DNA of 5,196 nt from Azonexus sp. Its GTDB lineage: Bacteria > Pseudomonadota > Gammaproteobacteria > Burkholderiales > Rhodocyclaceae. Under the pieces are notes generated by a model. The model saw nothing but the letters and a program-made list of their open reading frames with translations, searched no databases and was not told the origin of the DNA. How positions within the stretch are numbered: the stretch's first letter is position 1; each line of letters opens with the position of its first letter. The translations under genes were made by a program, and so were the position numbers. Positions 1 through 5,196 of this stretch are shown one piece after another. The stretch covers positions 1 to 5,196 of the forward strand of contig JAUYQT010000620.1 in assembly GCA_030697085.1 (NCBI GenBank), given 5' to 3'.

Positions 1-2386
<2,386 letters not shown>

Positions 2387-2396
2387 CGTCACCCGG

Positions 2397-2753
2397 TCAG
2401 GCTATTTTTTGCCCGCGATACATTTGCCCCCAAGTCTTTTGCCAATAGCTGTAAGTATTTTCCGCGGCCATCAGCGAAAGCAGGGACATGCGGGTTTGCT
2501 GACGGCACATCCAGGACAGGCGCGGTGCTGGTGTCAGACTGTAAGTGGCCGGTGAGCCAACTTCGTCGTCGACGATCCACAGAAAGCGTTCAATTGCCAA
2601 GCCCCAATATTCCGAGCCAGCAGCCGTGCCGGCCAGGTATTCAGCTTCGGAAAGGGCGCGGCGCCAGAGTTTGAGCGCAAGCTCGTCACTGATGCCGGCC
2701 TTCCGGGCGATCCAGGGGAGGATTTTCGGGGGATTCATGCTGTTGTTTTTCAT
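2397..2753 (-). CDS. Hypothetical protein, 118 residues, probably cytoplasmic and helical
   Basis: I do not recognise this protein. It starts MKNNSMNPPKILPWIARKAG and ends WGQMYRGQKIA. There is no signal peptide, membrane span, cysteine cluster or known catalytic motif; the only cysteine is near residue 84. It is rich in Trp (seven residues) and in probable amphipathic helices, for example ISDELALKLWRRALSEAEYL and a C-terminal MSLLSLMAAENTYSYWQKTW. Such a make-up suggests a small helical bundle or a protein-binding role, but that is inference. It is a real gene rather than a shadow: a strong AAGGAG ribosome binding site precedes the start, the opposite strand offers nothing convincing, and composition fits a GC-rich coding sequence. 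It converges with the FecR/SPOR gene (10 bp between stops) and is divergent from uvrD across a 260-bp spacer. I recall similar short proteins annotated as hypothetical in Rhodocyclaceae, but could not check this. Confidence 0.75.
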   Translation of the reverse strand: MKNNSMNPPKILPWIARKAGISDELALKLWRRALSEAEYLAGTAAGSEYWGLAIERFLWIVDDEVGSPATYSLTPAPRLSWMCRQQTRMSLLSLMAAENTYSYWQKTWGQMYRGQKIA

Positions 2754-2759
2754 GCTGTT
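2734..2759. repeat. 11-bp direct repeat with 15-bp period over the start codon of the hypothetical gene
   Basis: TTCATGCTGTT occurs at 2734-2744 and again at 2749-2759. On the minus strand each copy carries an in-frame ATG, at 2738 and 2753. The period is exactly five codons, so the duplication adds MKNNS in front of the second Met without changing frame. Only the outer ATG has a properly spaced ribosome binding site. Confidence 0.8.
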
Positions 2760-2760
2760 A

Positions 2761-2766
2761 CTCCTT
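2761..2766 (-). promoter_or_regulatory. Ribosome binding site AAGGAG of the hypothetical gene
   Basis: On the minus strand AAGGAG sits 7 nt before the ATG at 2753, which is ideal spacing. The alternative ATG at 2738 has no Shine-Dalgarno sequence, so 2753 is chosen as the start. Confidence 0.75.
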
Positions 2767-2838
2767 TTGTTACGGGGCGCTAGCCGGTACTCTAAAATCG
2801 GATAGCCTTAGGGGTGATAAGTTTTACACACCACTTTT

Positions 2839-2853
2839 TTGTGCACTGCAATA
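2839..2853 (+). promoter_or_regulatory. TGC-N3-GCA dyad, PhaR-like operator candidate (copy 1)
   Basis: The sequence TTGTGCACTGCAATA contains TGC-ACT-GCA (2842-2850) flanked by TTG on one side and an A/T tract on the other. It shares TTGTGCA-NN-GCA with the reverse complement of the copy at 2914-2929. PhaR-type regulators of polyhydroxybutyrate granule (phasin) genes are known to bind TGC/GCA-rich dyads of this spacing. A possible TTTACA (2823-2828) with TGCAAT (2847-2852) at 18 bp would place this dyad over a weak -10. The regulator assignment is inference. Confidence 0.35.
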
Positions 2854-2913
2854 TTTTTTTTACCAAGTATACTTCTCGGCTTGTTGAGATAACGCTAAAA
2901 AAACCACATTTAT

Positions 2914-2929
2914 TTGCTGCGTTGCACAA
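2914..2929 (-). promoter_or_regulatory. TGC-N3-GCA dyad, PhaR-like operator candidate (copy 2)
   Basis: The plus strand reads TTGCTGCGTTGCACAA, with TGC-GTT-GCA at 2918-2926. Its reverse complement TTGTGCAACGCAGCAA matches the first ten informative positions of copy 1. It lies 7 bp from the GntR-type palindrome at 2937-2955. Two related dyads about 75 bp apart in an AT-rich stretch are less likely to be chance than one, but no downstream polyhydroxybutyrate gene is visible. Confidence 0.35.
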
Positions 2930-2936
2930 TAACAAC

Positions 2937-2955
2937 AAATTGGTCATACCAATTT
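2937..2955. promoter_or_regulatory. Perfect 8-3-8 inverted repeat, PdhR/LldR-type (GntR family) operator candidate
   Basis: AAATTGGTCATACCAATTT is a perfect palindrome with 8-bp arms around CAT. It matches the consensus AATTGGTnnnACCAATT known for PdhR and closely related FadR-subfamily GntR regulators such as LldR, which respond to pyruvate, lactate or similar acids. It lies about 10 bp upstream of a TAAAAT -10-like box, covering the expected -35 position, where a repressor would block transcription into uvrD. The match is seen directly; which regulator binds, and whether uvrD is the target, is inferred. Confidence 0.55.
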
Positions 2956-2965
2956 ACTTGTTGCC

Positions 2966-2971
2966 TAAAAT
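2966..2971 (+). promoter_or_regulatory. Candidate -10 box for uvrD (TAAAAT)
   Basis: TAAAAT matches five of six sigma-70 -10 positions and lies 42 bp before the uvrD ATG, giving a leader of about 36 nt. The -35 position at 17 bp spacing (GTCATA) is poor and falls inside the 2937-2955 palindrome. A second TAAAAT at 2793-2798, likewise without a good -35, is an alternative further upstream. No strong Shine-Dalgarno sequence precedes the uvrD start. Confidence 0.35.
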
Positions 2972-3013
2972 TGCAGCACATTCTACGCCTTTAGTCATAG
3001 CCTTGGTTGATAC

Positions 3014-5143
3014 ATGTCAGATTTACTCGCTAATCTAAATTCCCCGCAACTTCAGGCCGTAACTTTGCCGCCGGTGCATGCCTTGATCCTCGCCGGCGCC
3101 GGGAGCGGCAAGACGCGGGTGTTGACGACGCGCATTGCCTGGCTGATATCGACCAGCCAGGTCGGGCCGCATGGCGTGTTGGCGGTGACTTTCACCAACA
3201 AAGCCTCGAAGGAAATGACGGCGCGCTTGTCCGCGTTGCTGCCGATTAACACGCGTGGCATGTGGATCGGCACTTTTCATGGTTTGTGTAATCGCCTGCT
3301 CCGGGCGCATTACCGCGAGGTTGGGCTGCCGCAGACTTTTCAGATTCTCGATTCTGGCGACCAGTTGTCGATGATCAAGCGGCTGTTGAAGAATCTCAAT
3401 ATTGATGATGAAAAATTCCCGCCGCGCGAGTTGTGTCATTTCATCAATGCCAATAAAGAGCAGGGTATTCGCGCCGCTCAGGCCGAGGCTTACGACAATT
3501 ACACACAGAAACGCGTCGAGCTTTACGCTGAATATGAAACCCAGTGCAATCGCGAAGGTGTGGTCGATTTTGCCGAATTGCTCCTCCGCTGCTACGAATT
3601 GCTGCAGCGCAACGAGCCGCTGCGCCAGCACTATCAGGAGCGCTTCCGCTACATACTGGTCGATGAGTTTCAGGACACCAATCGCCTGCAATACAGTTGG
3701 CTGAAATTGCTCGCTGGCGGTGGCGCCAAGGTGTTTGCGGTGGGTGACGACGACCAGAGTATTTACGGCTTTCGCGGCGCCGAGGTGGGCAATATGCGCG
3801 ATTTCGAGCGCGATTACGCGGGCGCAAACGTGATTCGGCTGGAGCAGAATTACCGTTCGCACGGCAATATCCTGGCGGCGGCCAATGCACTGATTAAAAA
3901 CAATCGTGAGCGTCTGGGTAAAAATCTGTGGACCGATGCCGGTGCTGGCGAGCCGATCCGGGCTTTTGAGGCTTATTCCGATATCGATGAGGCGCGTTTT
4001 GTCGTCGATGAAATCCGTGAGTTGGTGCGGGAGGGCGTTTCGCCGACGCAAATAGCCATTCTTTACCGCTCGAATGCGCAATCGCGCGTGCTGGAACATG
4101 AATTGTTCGCCAAGAGTGTGCCCTACAAGGTTTATGGCGGCTTGCGCTTTTTCGAGCGGCAGGAAATCAAGCATGCACTGGCCTATCTCCGCCTGCTGGG
4201 CAATCCGGATGATGACACGGCGTTTTTACGGGTTGTGAATTTCCCGACCCGTGGCATTGGCGCTCGTTCGCTGGAGAATTTGCAGGCGAGCGCGCATCAG
4301 ATGAATTCCAGCCTTTACAACGCCGCCGCTTCGCTGACGGGCAAGTCTGGCCAGGCGGTGGGGGCATTTATTCGCCTGATTGAAAGTCTGCGCCAGGAAA
4401 CCGAGAATTTGCCGCTGCCGGAAATGGTCGAGCACATTGTCGAAAAAACCGGCCTCGCCCAGCATTATCGGCTTGAAAAAGAAGGCCAGGAGCGGCTGGA
4501 AAACCTCGATGAACTGATTAATGCGGCTGCCACCTTTGTCGATGCCGAAGGTGCTATTGGCGAAGGCGGGGCGCTGGTTTCCTTCCTGACGCATGCCTCG
4601 CTGGAAGCCGGTGAGCATCAGGCCGGCGAAGGTGACGAAGCGGTGCAATTGATGTCGGTGCATGCCGCCAAGGGCCTGGAATTCGATGTCGTTTTCGTCA
4701 GTGGTCTGGAGCAGGGCTTGTTTCCGCACGAAAACTCGGTCAATCAGGGGCGCGATGGGATTGAGGAGGAGCGTCGGCTGATGTACGTCGCGGTGACGCG
4801 CGCGCGCCAGCGCCTTTACCTTTCCTGCGCGCAAACCCGCATGTTGCATGGTCAGACACGCTATTGCGTGCCTTCAAGCTTCCTTGATGAAATCCCGCTT
4901 GAGCTGTTGCTTAAATTGAACAAAAAAGCTGCGCCGCTGGTCACTTCGTTTGCTGGCGGCTATAGCGCCGAGCCTGCGGTGGGCGGGTTGCGCATCGGGC
5001 AGACAGTCGAACATGGCAAATTTGGTATCGGCGTCATTGTGTCGACCGAAGGGCGCGGTGCCGATGCGCGTGTGCAGGTCAATTTTAGTGGCAACGGCAT
5101 GAAGTGGCTGGCGCTGGAATACGCCAAGTTGACGCCGGTTTAA
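3014..5143 (+). CDS. uvrD: DNA helicase II (UvrD), complete
   Basis: This 709-residue SF1A helicase unwinds DNA 3'-5' with ATP. In the family it removes the incised oligonucleotide in UvrABC excision repair, unwinds the nicked strand in mismatch repair with MutL, and clears RecA and stalled RNA polymerase. All motifs are intact: Q motif with Gln12, Walker A GAGSGKT (28-34), Ia AVTFTNKASKEM (57-68), Walker B LVDEFQDTN (215-223), III GDDDQSIYGFRGA (244-256), IV LEQNYRS (276-282), V MSVHAAKGLEF (547-557) and VI YVAVTRAR (591-598). The C-terminal domain IGQTVEHGKFGIGVIV to the end (661-709) matches the Tudor-like RNA-polymerase-binding domain of UvrD/PcrA, including the GMKWLALEYAKL ending close to that of E. 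coli. Length fits the family (E. coli 720), and this end distinguishes it from Rep. The start MSDLLANLNSPQLQAV matches the family N-terminus despite a weak ribosome binding site. It stands alone behind the AT-rich island. E. coli uvrD is SOS-regulated, but I see no CTG-N10-CAG LexA box of E. coli type here. Confidence 0.97.
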   Translation: MSDLLANLNSPQLQAVTLPPVHALILAGAGSGKTRVLTTRIAWLISTSQVGPHGVLAVTFTNKASKEMTARLSALLPINTRGMWIGTFHGLCNRLLRAHYREVGLPQTFQILDSGDQLSMIKRLLKNLNIDDEKFPPRELCHFINANKEQGIRAAQAEAYDNYTQKRVELYAEYETQCNREGVVDFAELLLRCYELLQRNEPLRQHYQERFRYILVDEFQDTNRLQYSWLKLLAGGGAKVFAVGDDDQSIYGFRGAEVGNMRDFERDYAGANVIRLEQNYRSHGNILAAANALIKNNRERLGKNLWTDAGAGEPIRAFEAYSDIDEARFVVDEIRELVREGVSPTQIAILYRSNAQSRVLEHELFAKSVPYKVYGGLRFFERQEIKHALAYLRLLGNPDDDTAFLRVVNFPTRGIGARSLENLQASAHQMNSSLYNAAASLTGKSGQAVGAFIRLIESLRQETENLPLPEMVEHIVEKTGLAQHYRLEKEGQERLENLDELINAAATFVDAEGAIGEGGALVSFLTHASLEAGEHQAGEGDEAVQLMSVHAAKGLEFDVVFVSGLEQGLFPHENSVNQGRDGIEEERRLMYVAVTRARQRLYLSCAQTRMLHGQTRYCVPSSFLDEIPLELLLKLNKKAAPLVTSFAGGYSAEPAVGGLRIGQTVEHGKFGIGVIVSTEGRGADARVQVNFSGNGMKWLALEYAKLTPV

Positions 5144-5163
5144 GCCGGTTTAAGCCGGTTTTT
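5134..5163. repeat. 10-bp tandem repeat GCCGGTTTAA over the uvrD stop codon
   Basis: Two perfect copies (5134-5143, 5144-5153) are followed by a third with two changes (5154-5163). A fourth CCGGTT follows at 5164-5169. The first copy supplies the last codons and the TAA stop of uvrD; extra copies fall outside the gene, so copy-number change would not alter the protein. Confidence 0.85.
5142..5163 (+). terminator. Possible weak intrinsic terminator after uvrD
   Basis: AAGCCGG (5142-5148) can pair with CCGGTTT (5155-5161) around a 6-nt loop TTTAAG, giving a 7-bp stem with one G-U pair. The T run is short (5159-5163) and partly used in the stem. The adjacent CCGG blocks allow competing hairpins, for example CCGG-TTTTT-CCGG at 5155-5167. 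This is weaker than typical terminators, and readthrough into the next gene is quite possible. Confidence 0.3.
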
Positions 5164-5181
5164 CCGGTTGACCGCAGGGCT

Positions 5182-5196
5182 GGAGTATGAGAATGT
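5182..5196 (+). other. Possible ribosome binding site and start of a further gene cut by the window edge
   Basis: GGAG (5182-5185) is followed by ATG at 5187 and an in-frame ATG at 5193. The second has a 7-nt spacing. For the first, the upstream CAGGG (5175-5179) would be the better-spaced site. Only one to three codons are visible, so neither product nor reality of the gene can be judged. Confidence 0.25.

Larger units (their letters stand above)
2811..3013. other. AT-rich intergenic island upstream of uvrD
   Basis: Composition drops abruptly to about 36% GC (hand count, 2821-3010) between GC-rich genes. The stretch has runs of T6 (2835-2840), T8 (2854-2861) and A7 (2897-2903), a perfect 10-bp palindrome AAGTATACTT (2865-2874) that contains a -10-like TATACT, and the operator-like dyads listed separately. 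A GTG-started reading frame (2814-3038, 74 codons) crosses it and runs into uvrD in another frame. It has no well-spaced ribosome binding site and resembles nothing known to me, so I do not call it a gene. No insertion-sequence ends or flanking target repeats were seen. Its role is either a complex promoter for uvrD or the remnant of a promoter whose gene is gone. Confidence 0.7.

Noticed and set aside
2969..2980. Third TGC/GCA-rich site (TTGCAGCACA) as another PhaR-like operator
   Set aside because: The TGC and GCA halves are separated by one base instead of three, so it does not match the other two copies.
2814..3038. 74-codon GTG-started frame in the AT-rich island, overlapping the uvrD start
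   Set aside because: No properly spaced ribosome binding site, starts with GTG, runs 25 bp into uvrD in another frame, and has no recognisable similarity. Such a frame is expected to occur by chance, but a real small peptide is not fully excluded.
3035..4174. Minus-strand open frame of 379 codons inside uvrD
   Set aside because: It is antisense to intact helicase motifs I-IV of uvrD and shows no recognisable domain; it is a codon-bias shadow.
5168..5173. TTGACC as a -35 box for a gene beyond the right edge
   Set aside because: No -10-like hexamer lies at the expected spacing before the window ends.

Overview
The window looks like chromosomal DNA from a GC-rich betaproteobacterium, most likely from the Rhodocyclaceae (Dechloromonas/Azonexus-like). 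This rests on the leucyl-tRNA synthetase, which carries the beta/gamma-proteobacterial cysteine-free form of the first zinc-knuckle region, on overall gene style and on codon use. The genus is a guess from memory; no search was run.

Layout. Positions 1-1445 (minus strand) hold the N-terminal 481 residues of leucyl-tRNA synthetase (leuS); the gene runs off the left edge. A 65-bp divergent spacer with a perfect TATAAT facing leuS separates it from a plus-strand gene (1511-2386). That gene encodes an exported protein with a FecR-like domain and a probable C-terminal SPOR (peptidoglycan-binding) domain. Only 10 bp further on, a convergent minus-strand gene (2397-2753) encodes a 118-residue protein I do not recognise. 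Its start codon region contains an in-frame 15-bp-period duplication. Then comes a strikingly AT-rich intergenic stretch (about 2811-3013; about 36% GC by hand count for 2821-3010), followed by a complete uvrD (3014-5143), DNA helicase II, with all SF1A motifs and the C-terminal RNA-polymerase-binding Tudor-like domain. The uvrD stop codon lies inside a 10-bp tandem repeat that may act as a weak terminator. The last bases may hold the ribosome binding site and start of another gene.

How the genes relate. leuS (translation) and uvrD (nucleotide-excision and mismatch repair) are independent housekeeping genes. The exported FecR/SPOR protein has no sigma factor or receptor partner in the window. 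No operon is evident: transcription directions alternate (minus, plus, minus, plus).

The least explained part is the AT-rich island before uvrD. It contains a perfect 8-3-8 inverted repeat matching the operator type of the PdhR/LldR (FadR-subfamily GntR) regulators, and two TGC-N3-GCA dyads resembling operators of PhaR-type polyhydroxybutyrate/phasin regulators. Neither regulator type would be expected to control a DNA repair helicase. The stretch therefore looks either like an unusual uvrD control region or like a promoter that has lost its gene. I found no CRISPR array, insertion sequence, tRNA, rRNA or evident defence system.
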